Assembly: GCA_002163155.1 (NCBI GenBank)
Contig: MAAO01000006.1
Location: 496,001 to 560,000, forward strand
DNA length: 64,000 nt
Direction of reading: 5' to 3'
Origin: Halobacteriovorax marinus
Lineage (GTDB): Bacteria > Bdellovibrionota > Bacteriovoracia > Bacteriovoracales > Bacteriovoracaceae
The notes below the pieces were generated by a model. It searched no databases. It saw only the letters and a list, made by a program, of their open reading frames with translations, and had not been told where the DNA came from. Positions within the stretch are counted from its first letter, which is position 1. Every line of letters begins with the position of its first letter. The translations under genes and the position numbers were made by a program. Of this stretch, positions 52,425 to 60,804 are shown in pieces.

Positions 52425-53693
52425 ATGCTGGATATAAAGTTTATTCGTGAAAATTTAGATGACGTAAAAAATGCAACTAAAGTCAAAAATATAAAATTTG
52501 ATTTTGATGCGCTTTTAACCCTTGATAAAGAGATAACTGAACTAAAGGTTAAAGTTCAGGAACTTCAAGAGAAGAGAAATTCTCATTCTAAGAAGATTCC
52601 TAAGGCCACGGCTGAAGAAAGACCAGCTCTCATTGAGCAGGGAAGAGCAATTGGTTCTGAACTTGATGAACTAAAACCATCTCTAGTTGAGAAGGAAACA
52701 ACTCTTAGAAATCAACTTCTGCGTGCTCCTATGATTCCTTCGCCTGATGCACCTATTGGGAATGATGAAAGTGACAATGTTGAAGTTAAGAAATTTGGAG
52801 AACTTCCACAGTTTGATTTCAAGCCTCTCGACCATGTTGAAATTCTTGAAAAAAATGATTGGGCAGAGTTTGAAAAAATAGCAGCTGTTTGTGGCTCTAG
52901 AAGTTACTCTCTTAGAAATGATATGGTTCTTTTAGAAATGGCGATGCATAGATATGCTCTTGAGAAATTAAGAGCAAAGGGATTCACTCTTGTTTCAACA
53001 CCTGCTTTTGCTAGAGAAGAAGCTCTTATTGGTACAGGACATTTTCCTACTGGTAAGGATCAAGTTTACTTTCTTCCTGAAGATGATCTCTATCTTTCTG
53101 GTACTGCTGAAGTACAACTTAACTCTCTACACGCGAAAGATATTTTAAAAGAAGAAGACCTACCAATTCTCTACGCTGGCTATGGTTCTTGTTTTAGAAG
53201 AGAAGCTGGAAGTTACGGAAGAGATGTTAGAGGGCTTATTCGTGTTCACCAATTTATGAAAGTTGAGCAATATATTCTTTGTAAAAATTCTAAGGAAGAA
53301 TCTGACAAGTGGCATAAGGCACTTCTTGAAACTTCTGAAGAAATTGTTCAAGATTTTGAAATGCCATATAGAATTGTTGAATGTTGTACAGGTGACATGG
53401 GAACAGGAAAAGTTCGTATGTTTGATATAGAGTGCTGGGTTCCTAGTGAAGAAAAATATAGAGAAACTCATAGTTGCTCTCAACTTCATGACTGGCAATC
53501 AAGAAGAACAAATACAAGATACAGAGATGCTGATGGTAAGGTGCAGTTTGTGCATACTTTAAATAACACTGCCATTGCCACTCCAAGAGCTCTTGTACCG
53601 TTCTTAGAGTGTCATCAGCAGAAAGATGGAACAGTAAGAGTCCCTGAGAAATTAAGACCATATTTAGGTGGAGTTGAGTTCCTAGGTAAGTAA
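52425..53693 (+). CDS. serS: Serine-tRNA ligase
   Basis: 422 aa. N-terminal antiparallel coiled-coil arm (about 30-110), then the class II catalytic core: motif 2 CFRREAGSYGRDVRGLIRVHQF and motif 3 NNTAIATPRALVPFLE. Charges tRNA-Ser. Full length for the family. AGAGGAAG ribosome-binding site. Confidence 0.98.
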   Translation: MLDIKFIRENLDDVKNATKVKNIKFDFDALLTLDKEITELKVKVQELQEKRNSHSKKIPKATAEERPALIEQGRAIGSELDELKPSLVEKETTLRNQLLRAPMIPSPDAPIGNDESDNVEVKKFGELPQFDFKPLDHVEILEKNDWAEFEKIAAVCGSRSYSLRNDMVLLEMAMHRYALEKLRAKGFTLVSTPAFAREEALIGTGHFPTGKDQVYFLPEDDLYLSGTAEVQLNSLHAKDILKEEDLPILYAGYGSCFRREAGSYGRDVRGLIRVHQFMKVEQYILCKNSKEESDKWHKALLETSEEIVQDFEMPYRIVECCTGDMGTGKVRMFDIECWVPSEEKYRETHSCSQLHDWQSRRTNTRYRDADGKVQFVHTLNNTAIATPRALVPFLECHQQKDGTVRVPEKLRPYLGGVEFLGK

Positions 53694-53839
53694 TTTATAA
53701 GTTGATGGTCTCTCATCTTAAGGGATCATCATAATTTCAAGCGCTTTCAATTTTATCCTCAATAATGGGCCTTTGGACTAATATTATTAGTCGCTTTGTT
53801 CGATAGGTTTTTAAGTTCAAAATTAGATTTGGAGTTTTA

Positions 53840-54481
53840 ATGAACATCCTCGTTGTTGATGACGATCATATTAATGCAAAAATGCTCACTAAGAGACTTC
53901 TTAAAAGAGGCTTTGAAGTAGACACTGTTTTTTGCGGAAAGGATTGTATTCAATTTGTAGAAGAAAATCCTACAAAGTTAGATCTCATTTTACTAGATAT
54001 CATGATGCCCGATCTCTCTGGGCTCGAAGTTCTTGATGAAATTCGAAAAGATTTCTCAACGATGGATCTTCCTATTATTATGGTTACAGCAAAAGGCGAA
54101 GCTTCCGATGTGGTTGATGCCATGAAGAAAGGTGCCAATGATTATATTCAAAAACCAGTAAATATGGATATTGCGGAAGCTAGAATTAAGACCCATTTAT
54201 CTATGAAGAAATTAAATGCTGAAAGCATTATTAAGAAAGAGTTAGAAACTGCTAATGCCATGATTGTTACTTATAACCATGAAATCAATAACCCCTTAAC
54301 AATTGCTATGGGGATGCTTAGAAGATGCATGATGAAAGGGGAGATGGATGGACTCGAAAAAGTTGATGTTGCTCTAAATCGTATTGCAGATATTGTAAAA
54401 AAGATTGATAAAATTTCTGAACAAACTACAGTACAAAAAGATTCTTATACTAAAGACTCACAAATGATTAAATTAAAATAA
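53840..54481 (+). CDS. Receiver plus DHp-only protein without kinase domain
   Basis: 213 aa. Receiver (1-120) with D7/D8/D9, Asp53 (LLDIMMPDLSG) and K105. Then a two-helix DHp segment with H147 in TYNHEINNPLT, as in histidine kinases, but the protein ends about 65 residues later with no HATPase domain. It could be a phosphotransfer protein, linking its receiver to another kinase or regulator. No truncation debris is seen downstream. Confidence 0.85.
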   Translation: MNILVVDDDHINAKMLTKRLLKRGFEVDTVFCGKDCIQFVEENPTKLDLILLDIMMPDLSGLEVLDEIRKDFSTMDLPIIMVTAKGEASDVVDAMKKGANDYIQKPVNMDIAEARIKTHLSMKKLNAESIIKKELETANAMIVTYNHEINNPLTIAMGMLRRCMMKGEMDGLEKVDVALNRIADIVKKIDKISEQTTVQKDSYTKDSQMIKLK

Positions 54482-54611
54482 ACTATTCCTAATCGTATCA
54501 ATAAAAATTGTCTTAATAGATGTCATACTATTTTAGAAAGGCATTAATGACAAACCTCGTAAAAACCCACTAAAATTATAAAAACAAATTAATTAATGAA
54601 TGGAGTCGTTA

Positions 54612-54773
54612 ATGAGATCAATTCTTCAAGCTTTGAAGATGCTATGGATGGCGATTGCTATGGGTGTTGGTATGGGAATAATTATTCCTATTACGTTTAC
54701 TTTTGCCCTTCCCTTTGGACTATTAAATATAGTTGTTCATGGAAGAGGATTGGCTTTTACAACGGCCCTATAG
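54612..54773 (+). CDS. Small membrane protein
   Basis: 53 aa from ATG 54612, with GGAG 6 nt upstream. A short amphipathic start (RSILQALKMLWMAIAMG) and one or two hydrophobic stretches (MGIIIPITFTFALPFG, LLNIVV), short polar end. Reading frame contains no polar core. Below the usual size cut-off; the ribosome-binding site and membrane pattern support it. Confidence 0.55.
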   Translation: MRSILQALKMLWMAIAMGVGMGIIIPITFTFALPFGLLNIVVHGRGLAFTTAL

Positions 54774-54821
54774 ACTCAGTATTTGTTGAAAGTTAAGAGT
54801 GGCCCTATCTTGTGTCACTTT

Positions 54822-54838
54822 GGTCACAGGATGTGACC
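54822..54838. repeat. GGTCACA-N3-TGTGACC palindrome in intergenic region
   Basis: Perfect 7+3+7 inverted repeat GGTCACAGGATGTGACC overlapping the last base of the stop codon of the minus-strand gene. Its arms are identical to the core of the palindrome in ORF6N copy 2. No T-tract strong enough for a standard terminator. Confidence 0.6.
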
Positions 54839-55464
54839 TACTTTTCTATTTTCTCTTGTTCTCCGAGTAGTCCTAGGTATTGTGTAAAGTGTTTTTCACT
54901 AGGCCAGCAGTCTTGTGCTAAGACAATGTGTAGATCTAGTAATTCTTGGTCAGAAAATTTTGAAAATCTCTTATCTACTCTTAACCATAGGTAGTAGGAA
55001 TGTTTTACGAACTCATTGGTAGGAGTTTCAAGGTAGAGTGAGTTCTCTTCATCATTCCAGTAGAGGGTGTGTGAACTTCTATTTTTAAATTGTGCGTAAG
55101 CGGAAATGGGTAATATTGAAATAGGGGAAACATTTCGATAGAGTTTTGCAGTCTTCTTTTTCATGTTTAATAAAGACATTTCAAAGGCTACGGCTAGTCT
55201 AATGTCGATGTTTACCGTTAACTCTTCTAGACCATCTATTTTATTCTTACCCACAAGTATTTGAATCTTCTTTTGTAGGCTAGGCATTTGTTTTTCACTT
55301 AAATTTTTACAGAGTTTATAGCGAGATAAAATCTTACTGCCCCAGCCTGTGGGGAAGTCGTATCTTAAGAGTCTTGATTCAGAAAAAAGTCCCAATACGA
55401 GTTTTATCACTGTAAATAAAAGTAGTGCGCAAAGAATAAGTCCGATGGTTATACTCGTGTTCAT
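54838..55464 (-). CDS. Membrane-anchored protein of unknown family
   Basis: 208 aa. One N-terminal membrane helix (residues about 8-28: GLILCALLLFTVIKLVLG) then a basic, helical soluble part (SEKQMPSLQKKIQIL). No motif recognised. Stands alone between two-component genes. No signal for cleavage; probably cytoplasmic-side or periplasmic domain on an inner-membrane anchor. Confidence 0.7.
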   Translation of the reverse strand: MNTSITIGLILCALLLFTVIKLVLGLFSESRLLRYDFPTGWGSKILSRYKLCKNLSEKQMPSLQKKIQILVGKNKIDGLEELTVNIDIRLAVAFEMSLLNMKKKTAKLYRNVSPISILPISAYAQFKNRSSHTLYWNDEENSLYLETPTNEFVKHSYYLWLRVDKRFSKFSDQELLDLHIVLAQDCWPSEKHFTQYLGLLGEQEKIEK

Positions 55465-55630
55465 AATTTAGGTTTCCTTAAAGATTTTCTGCTAAGTCTA
55501 GCAAGCTATGTACCAATAGGGGAGGGTCTTTATGAGCTATTTTTAAATCTAGCGAAGATTTGTCCCTGCGTATTTGAAAAAAAGAAATCATTATAAACTA
55601 TGGGCTAGAACTTTAAGAGGAGATCTCTTT

Positions 55631-56020
55631 ATGAATAAGAAAATACTATTAGTTGAAGATGAAATTGATTTATTAGACATTATGAGTGCATCACTTTGTA
55701 AGCTTGGCTATTCTACAAATTGTTTTACTGACCCTTCCCATACCATAAGAAAATTCTATGGGCATGCGGAGGAGTTTTCTTGTGCAGTGATAGATTATCA
55801 GATACCAGGATATAATGGTGTTGAGCTCTGTTTACAAATATTTGAAGTGTCTCCCAGTTTTCCTATTATTTTGACGACAGGCTTTGCTGATGAAAATATT
55901 AGAAATCTCTTAGGGAATTACAAGAATGTTTATCTATTAGAGAAGCCTTTTCGACTCGATGAGTTAACTTTTTTGGTAAGACAGTTAGCAGATCGTCCAA
56001 CGGTTAGAACTCTAATCTAA
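55631..56020 (+). CDS. Single-domain response regulator
   Basis: 129 aa from ATG 55631 (AGGAG upstream); a longer TTG start at 55574 lacks support. Acidic pair E9/D10, phosphosite Asp55 (AVIDYQIPGYNG), T-T in ILTTG and Lys in LEKPFRLDEL. No output domain. Located between unrelated genes; could be the partner of the hybrid kinase or the DHp protein by distance only. Confidence 0.88.
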   Translation: MNKKILLVEDEIDLLDIMSASLCKLGYSTNCFTDPSHTIRKFYGHAEEFSCAVIDYQIPGYNGVELCLQIFEVSPSFPIILTTGFADENIRNLLGNYKNVYLLEKPFRLDELTFLVRQLADRPTVRTLI

Positions 56021-56107
56021 ACTTTTTATTAATTAAGCGCTGCATTTTTTGACACTCCACTTCTTTTTTTCCTATAATTTTAAAGTACTCAAAACAGGAA
56101 GATAAGA

Positions 56108-57208
56108 GTGGACGAGAATTATTACTCGCTTAAAAAAGTGGCCTCTATGTTTGGCGGTCCAGAACTCAAGGAAGAGATCACTGGACTTGAAGAGTCTGGT
56201 GATATCGCTTCTCAAGAAAAATATCGCTCAGGAGCTCTTTATCGTAAAGGCTTCAAGGGTAGTGATCTATCTAAAATCGGTTCAAAAGTAGGATATTTTA
56301 AAAAATTTGATCGACCAGTAAGCCTCTGTGTTTTTACCACTAAGGGTGGCGTTCTAAAGAGTACTCTTGCTTTGAATTTGGCTAGAGTCGCAGCATTACA
56401 CGGCTTAAAAACTTGTGTAGTGGGACTTGATATTCAAGGGGACGTCACGACTGCCCTTGGCTTCGATGATGGGATTGAAGATTCTGAGGATTTAAATTAC
56501 ATCCTTGAAAAGTTAAATAGAACTAAAGGTCTTTCAGACATTTTTAATAATACTGTAAGACTTAATGACGCAATTGTTCCAACCGACAATGAAAATCTCT
56601 TTCTCATACCTGAGACTCCAGAGCTTGTGGCCTTAAATGACTCCCTTAGTAATATTAATAGACGTGAATTTTGGTTAAAGGAAAAAGTCGTTGATCCTTT
56701 AAAGGAATACTTTGATCTCGTGATCATGGACTGTTCTCCAAATTGGAATAAGCTCACAACGAATGCGCTTGTGGCCTGTGATGCACTTGTTTCTCCTTTA
56801 GAATGTAAAATTAATAATTTTAGAAATTTTAAAGTCTTCTCTAAATTCTTATTAGAGTTTAAGAATGAAATGAAAATTGACTTTGAATCAATTTTTGTAC
56901 CTACGAGATACAGTTTAAATAGAAAGCTAAGCTTAGACATTCTTGAATGGTATCGAAGTAGTGTTCCAGGATGTATTAGTGGTGCTGTGAGAGAGAGTGT
57001 TTCTGGTGAAGAGGCAACAGCTTTAAATAAGTCGCTCATGGAACATTGTCCAGGTAAAGCTCCGGCGATCGAATTGATGGGTGTCCTAAGTGAAATTCAT
57101 AGGAGAGTGGAAACTCTTATAGACAATGAAACTGCTGGCCCTCATGGTGAATGGCAACAAAAGCCGCAAGCTTCTGCACAACATCAGGAGAATAATTCGT
57201 GGCGATAA
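56108..57208 (+). CDS. ParA-like ATPase with altered Walker A
   Basis: 366 aa from GTG 56108 (AGGAAG upstream). Residues 1-65 are a helical N-terminal region (YYSLKKVASMFGG..., possibly HTH-like). The deviant Walker A is K79-G-G-V-L-K-S-T86, where the usual G before the second Lys is Leu83. Walker A' DIQGDVTTALG and Walker B VIMDCSPNWNKL follow. A C-terminal region closes the ParA fold. Overlaps the next gene by 10 bp. ParA proteins position DNA or protein cargo; the cargo is unknown. Confidence 0.85.
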   Translation: MDENYYSLKKVASMFGGPELKEEITGLEESGDIASQEKYRSGALYRKGFKGSDLSKIGSKVGYFKKFDRPVSLCVFTTKGGVLKSTLALNLARVAALHGLKTCVVGLDIQGDVTTALGFDDGIEDSEDLNYILEKLNRTKGLSDIFNNTVRLNDAIVPTDNENLFLIPETPELVALNDSLSNINRREFWLKEKVVDPLKEYFDLVIMDCSPNWNKLTTNALVACDALVSPLECKINNFRNFKVFSKFLLEFKNEMKIDFESIFVPTRYSLNRKLSLDILEWYRSSVPGCISGAVRESVSGEEATALNKSLMEHCPGKAPAIELMGVLSEIHRRVETLIDNETAGPHGEWQQKPQASAQHQENNSWR

Positions 57209-57567
57209 GACTTAATGATATCACTAGTAAAACTAAAGAAAGAAAAGAGCAGGCTCAACTCATAGATAAAGAAAGAGTCCTAAGACCATGGGAGACTTTT
57301 GAAAAATTAGGAGCTCAGACTCGAACTATAGGCGCCAGAGAGGCGGTCAAAAGTGCTAGAGAAAAAGTAAAGTCTAATAATGAGTTAGTAGATCGTCTTA
57401 GAGATGGTTTTGTTGAAATGGAAAAAGCCCGTAATTGGGATGATGAAGTGAATGATAAACAAATTAAGTTAGATAGTGACATAAAAGATTTGTCTTCAAC
57501 TTTGAAGAAGATCAATACTAAACCCGGCGTAATATCATTTTTTAAGGAAATGTTTAAGGCCCAATAA
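57199..57567 (+). CDS. Coiled-coil partner in the ParA-like operon
   Basis: 122 aa, GTG start inside the end of the ParA-like gene. Highly charged helical protein (KERKEQAQLIDKERVLRPWETFEKL; NKQIKLDSDIKDLSSTLKKI), predicted coiled coil with a short C-terminal tail. No known ParB-like or HTH motif. Position and coupling suggest a ParA partner or regulator. Confidence 0.65.
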   Translation: MAIRLNDITSKTKERKEQAQLIDKERVLRPWETFEKLGAQTRTIGAREAVKSAREKVKSNNELVDRLRDGFVEMEKARNWDDEVNDKQIKLDSDIKDLSSTLKKINTKPGVISFFKEMFKAQ

Positions 57568-57583
57568 GTTTTAGGGATATATT

Positions 57584-57742
57584 TTGGGAAAGAATAAAGT
57601 CAGAAAGAATAAAAAAAAGTCCGTCCCTCTTAAGAAGCCCGTAACTAGGGAAGAATTAAAGAGAGGGAAGTCGAATCTTTATATACTTATTGCGATGATT
57701 ATTGCCGCATGTGGTTTCTTGTTCTATGGTCTGGGAATCTAA
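57584..57742 (+). CDS. Small basic membrane protein in the ParA-like operon
   Basis: 52 aa from TTG 57584 with AGGGA 6 nt upstream. Residues 1-32 are Lys/Arg-rich (KNKVRKNKKKS...), then a single membrane helix (LYILIAMIIAACGFLFYGLGI). TAA at 57740-57742. Could anchor the ParA-like system to the membrane, but this is inference from position. rapA follows 18 bp later. Confidence 0.55.
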   Translation: MGKNKVRKNKKKSVPLKKPVTREELKRGKSNLYILIAMIIAACGFLFYGLGI

Positions 57743-57760
57743 TTCCGGAGTTCTAATTAA

Positions 57761-60466
57761 ATGCGAAAATTTAAAATTGGTCAAAGATGGATCAGTGAGG
57801 CCGAGCCTGAGCTTGGTCTAGGCGTCCTTAATAATTTATCAGATAAAATCATTTCGATAGTATTTTCTGCCAGTGGTATCGAGAGAAACTACGGTGTTAA
57901 AACATGTCCCCTGAAAAGAGTTCTCTTTAGTGAAGGTGATGAAATTATCATCGAGGGTGGTGAGCGTTTAATTGTTGATAAAGTTGCTGAAGAAGAAGAT
58001 CTTGTTTTCTATCTGTGTGGAGAGAGAATTGTTTCGGAGATAGACCTCAGTGATCTTATGACATTTAATAAGCCGGAGGATAAATTATTTAATGGTTTAT
58101 TTGATCCTCATGATCACTTTCAACTAAGGCACGAAACTTTAGTTCATAGAAATGACTATAGTTGTTTGAATGTGAAGGGACTATTGGGACCAAGAGTGAG
58201 TTTAATACCTCATCAACTCTATGTGGCCAAGGAAGTTTTCAATAGACCTATGCCTAGAGTTCTTCTTGCTGATGAAGTTGGGCTTGGTAAAACTATTGAA
58301 GCAGGGATGATTATTCATCAACTACTTGTGACAAAAAGAGCGAATAGAGTCATCATTATGGTTCCTGACTCTTTGATCTTTCAATGGTTCATTGAGCTAC
58401 ATAGAAAATTTGCCCTTTCATTTAAAGTTATTAATCAAGAAACGAGACTAGAAGAAGGCAGCAATCCATTTCTAGAAAATGAAAATATTTTAGTTTCAAT
58501 TGGTCTATTAAAAGGTGCTGAAAAGGCCAGAGAGTTATTAGACCTTGCTGATTTTGATATGTTAGTCGTAGATGAGGCCCACCATTTAAAATGGTCTCAA
58601 ACTGAAGTCTCTACTGAATATAGTATCGTTGAGAAAATTGCTGCTAAGACTAGGGGAGTTCTTCTACTCACCGCTACTCCCGAGCAATTGGGACTAGAAG
58701 GTCATTTTAGTCGTTTGAAAATACTGGATCCAGACCGTTTCTACTCTTATGAATCATTTATTAAAGAACATGAGAGCTTCGAGCATTTTGCAGCTATCGT
58801 AAAAAAGATTGAGGCCAAGAAAGATCTTGATGTTGATGATAGAGAAATGCTTGAAATGATTAAAATTGACCCTAGCCAAAATGGTGAGGAAATTATTTCT
58901 GATCTCTTAGATCGCCACGGTACGGGTCGTATCTATATAAGAAATACAAGAGAGCGAATGAAGGAAGTCTTTGATTTCTTTCCAAAGAGAATTCTCTTTG
59001 AAGACATTATTGAACTTGATGCCAAGACCGATGATTACAACATTAATATTTTTAGAAGTAAGGCATTTTGGTTATTAGAAAAATTACAAAAATTAAATGG
59101 TGATAAAGTTCTTCTTATTTGTAAATCTAAAGCAAAAGTCTTGGCGCTTGAAAAATTTATTAGAGAAAATGCTGTAAATGTTTCTACAGCAGTTTTTCAC
59201 TCTGACCTAACTCTGATGGCAAGAGATAGACAGGCTGCTTTCTTTGCTGAAGAAAGTGGAGCTCAAATTCTTCTTTGTACTGAAATTGGATCAGAGGGAA
59301 GAAACTTTGAATTTGCTTCTAATCTAATTCTTTTTGATCTACCAAGTAATCCCGATTATTTGGAGCAGAGAATTGGTCGACTTGATAGAATAGGTCAAAA
59401 AAGAGATATTTGTATTCACCTTCCTCTTGTTGATAAATCTCCAGAACATTTTCTCTTTCGTTGGTATCATGAAGGCTTTAAGGCCTTTTCTGAATCAGCA
59501 AAGTGTGGAGGAATTCTTTTTAGAAAATTTAAAGATAGAGTTGAGGCGATTGATGAGAATTCAATTGATGAGCTTATTGAAGAAACTAAAAAAGAATATG
59601 ACCTCGTGTCTAAAGAACTTGAAGAGGGAAGAGACGTCCTCATTGAGAAAAATTCATATAAAGAAGAGATGGCCCTTTCGATTCGTTCAGAAATTAGAAA
59701 AATTGATGAATCTAGAGAACTTAGAAATTACTTAGATATGGTTTTTCATCATCTGGGAGTAGACTCTGATGATATTAATCACGATACACTCTTTCTAATT
59801 CCCACTGATAATATGCTACTGCCTCACTTTCCAGGTCTAACTAGAGAAGGTAAGACATTTACTTTTAATCGATTGATGGCGCTAGAAAGAGAAGAGTTTG
59901 GCTTCTTAACTTGGGATCATCCACTAGTTCAAGGAATTAGTGATCTTATTATAAGTGAGGGACTGGGTTCTGTGACCGTGGCCAAGAGAAAAGAATCAAA
60001 GAGTACTAAGGTCTTCTTTGAGTGCTTCTACGTCTTAGAAGCCGTTCACAATCAAGAACTTGAATCTATGAAATACTTTCCTCCTACTATTGTTAGAGTT
60101 CTCTTAGACAATAAGGGTGAGGACTTTTCAGCTAAGTGGGATAAGAATCTCCTAGACTCAAAAGTTGAAGCGGCATCAAAAGAAATGTGTCACAAAGTTT
60201 CAAATTTTCCAAAAGCAGGAGTAGTGAAAGTTCTAGCAAAAGCTTCTGATCTAGCAAAAACCAATGCGACTACTATTAAAGAAGAATTTAAGAGCAATTT
60301 GTTAGCTAGCCTTGCCAAGGAAGAAGAGAGACTTAATTATCTAAAGGAAATTAATCCATCTGTTAAAGATGAAGAGATTAATTGGATTAAGATGAAGAGA
60401 ACTGAGCTCTTAGAAATTCTATCTCAATGTGAGCTGCGATTAGATAGTTTTAGAGTGATACTTTAA
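57761..60466 (+). CDS. rapA: RNA polymerase-associated Swi2/Snf2 ATPase RapA
   Basis: 901 aa. The N-terminal GQRWISEAEPELGLG opening and PLKRVLF-type beta domain are the RapA hallmarks. Helicase motif I ADEVGLGKTIEAG (about 170), motif II DEAHH (about 271), motif III LLTATP, and motif VI EQRIGRLDRIGQKRD. RapA recycles stalled RNA polymerase. Slightly shorter than E. coli RapA (968 aa). Possibly cotranscribed with the ParA-like genes. Confidence 0.93.
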   Translation: MRKFKIGQRWISEAEPELGLGVLNNLSDKIISIVFSASGIERNYGVKTCPLKRVLFSEGDEIIIEGGERLIVDKVAEEEDLVFYLCGERIVSEIDLSDLMTFNKPEDKLFNGLFDPHDHFQLRHETLVHRNDYSCLNVKGLLGPRVSLIPHQLYVAKEVFNRPMPRVLLADEVGLGKTIEAGMIIHQLLVTKRANRVIIMVPDSLIFQWFIELHRKFALSFKVINQETRLEEGSNPFLENENILVSIGLLKGAEKARELLDLADFDMLVVDEAHHLKWSQTEVSTEYSIVEKIAAKTRGVLLLTATPEQLGLEGHFSRLKILDPDRFYSYESFIKEHESFEHFAAIVKKIEAKKDLDVDDREMLEMIKIDPSQNGEEIISDLLDRHGTGRIYIRNTRERMKEVFDFFPKRILFEDIIELDAKTDDYNINIFRSKAFWLLEKLQKLNGDKVLLICKSKAKVLALEKFIRENAVNVSTAVFHSDLTLMARDRQAAFFAEESGAQILLCTEIGSEGRNFEFASNLILFDLPSNPDYLEQRIGRLDRIGQKRDICIHLPLVDKSPEHFLFRWYHEGFKAFSESAKCGGILFRKFKDRVEAIDENSIDELIEETKKEYDLVSKELEEGRDVLIEKNSYKEEMALSIRSEIRKIDESRELRNYLDMVFHHLGVDSDDINHDTLFLIPTDNMLLPHFPGLTREGKTFTFNRLMALEREEFGFLTWDHPLVQGISDLIISEGLGSVTVAKRKESKSTKVFFECFYVLEAVHNQELESMKYFPPTIVRVLLDNKGEDFSAKWDKNLLDSKVEAASKEMCHKVSNFPKAGVVKVLAKASDLAKTNATTIKEEFKSNLLASLAKEEERLNYLKEINPSVKDEEINWIKMKRTELLEILSQCELRLDSFRVIL

Positions 60467-60477
60467 GAATATAGAAA

Positions 60478-60804
60478 CTAATTGGTAAAATGTTTAATAT
60501 CATTTTTAGTAAAGCATTGATCAATATCTTCACCATGAAGTTGCTTTAATTTAGTGAGAGGGGTCCCTAGAATGAGTTTTTTAAGGGCCTTTTGACATCT
60601 GGAACTTGTGTAGTGGATTTGATACATCTTACAATAATTATCAAATTGATGTGATTCTCTTTGATAACCTTTGTACTTCTTCATAGATAATTCTTCACAC
60701 TCTTTCTTCGTAAATTCTGTCTTATTGCAAGCTATGGTAGCAATAAGTAAAAAACTAAAAGTGAGAACTTTAAATATCAAGTAGGCCTTCCTCTTTAAGA
60801 ACAA
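60478..60804 (-). CDS. Small cysteine-rich lipoprotein
   Basis: 108 aa. Lipobox ATIAC with Cys26. The mature part has further Cys (ECEEL, YCKMY, RCQ, QCF) and His-rich end. Overlaps the HD-domain gene's 3' end by 35 bp, so co-transcribed with it. Function unknown. Confidence 0.7.
   Translation of the reverse strand: MFLKRKAYLIFKVLTFSFLLIATIACNKTEFTKKECEELSMKKYKGYQRESHQFDNYCKMYQIHYTSSRCQKALKKLILGTPLTKLKQLHGEDIDQCFTKNDIKHFTN

Noticed and set aside
54596-54796. 66-aa frame (MNGVVNE...) over the small membrane gene
   Set aside because: Different frame from the better-supported 53-aa membrane gene at 54612, with a sequence rich in Cys/Tyr/Ser typical of an off-frame read.
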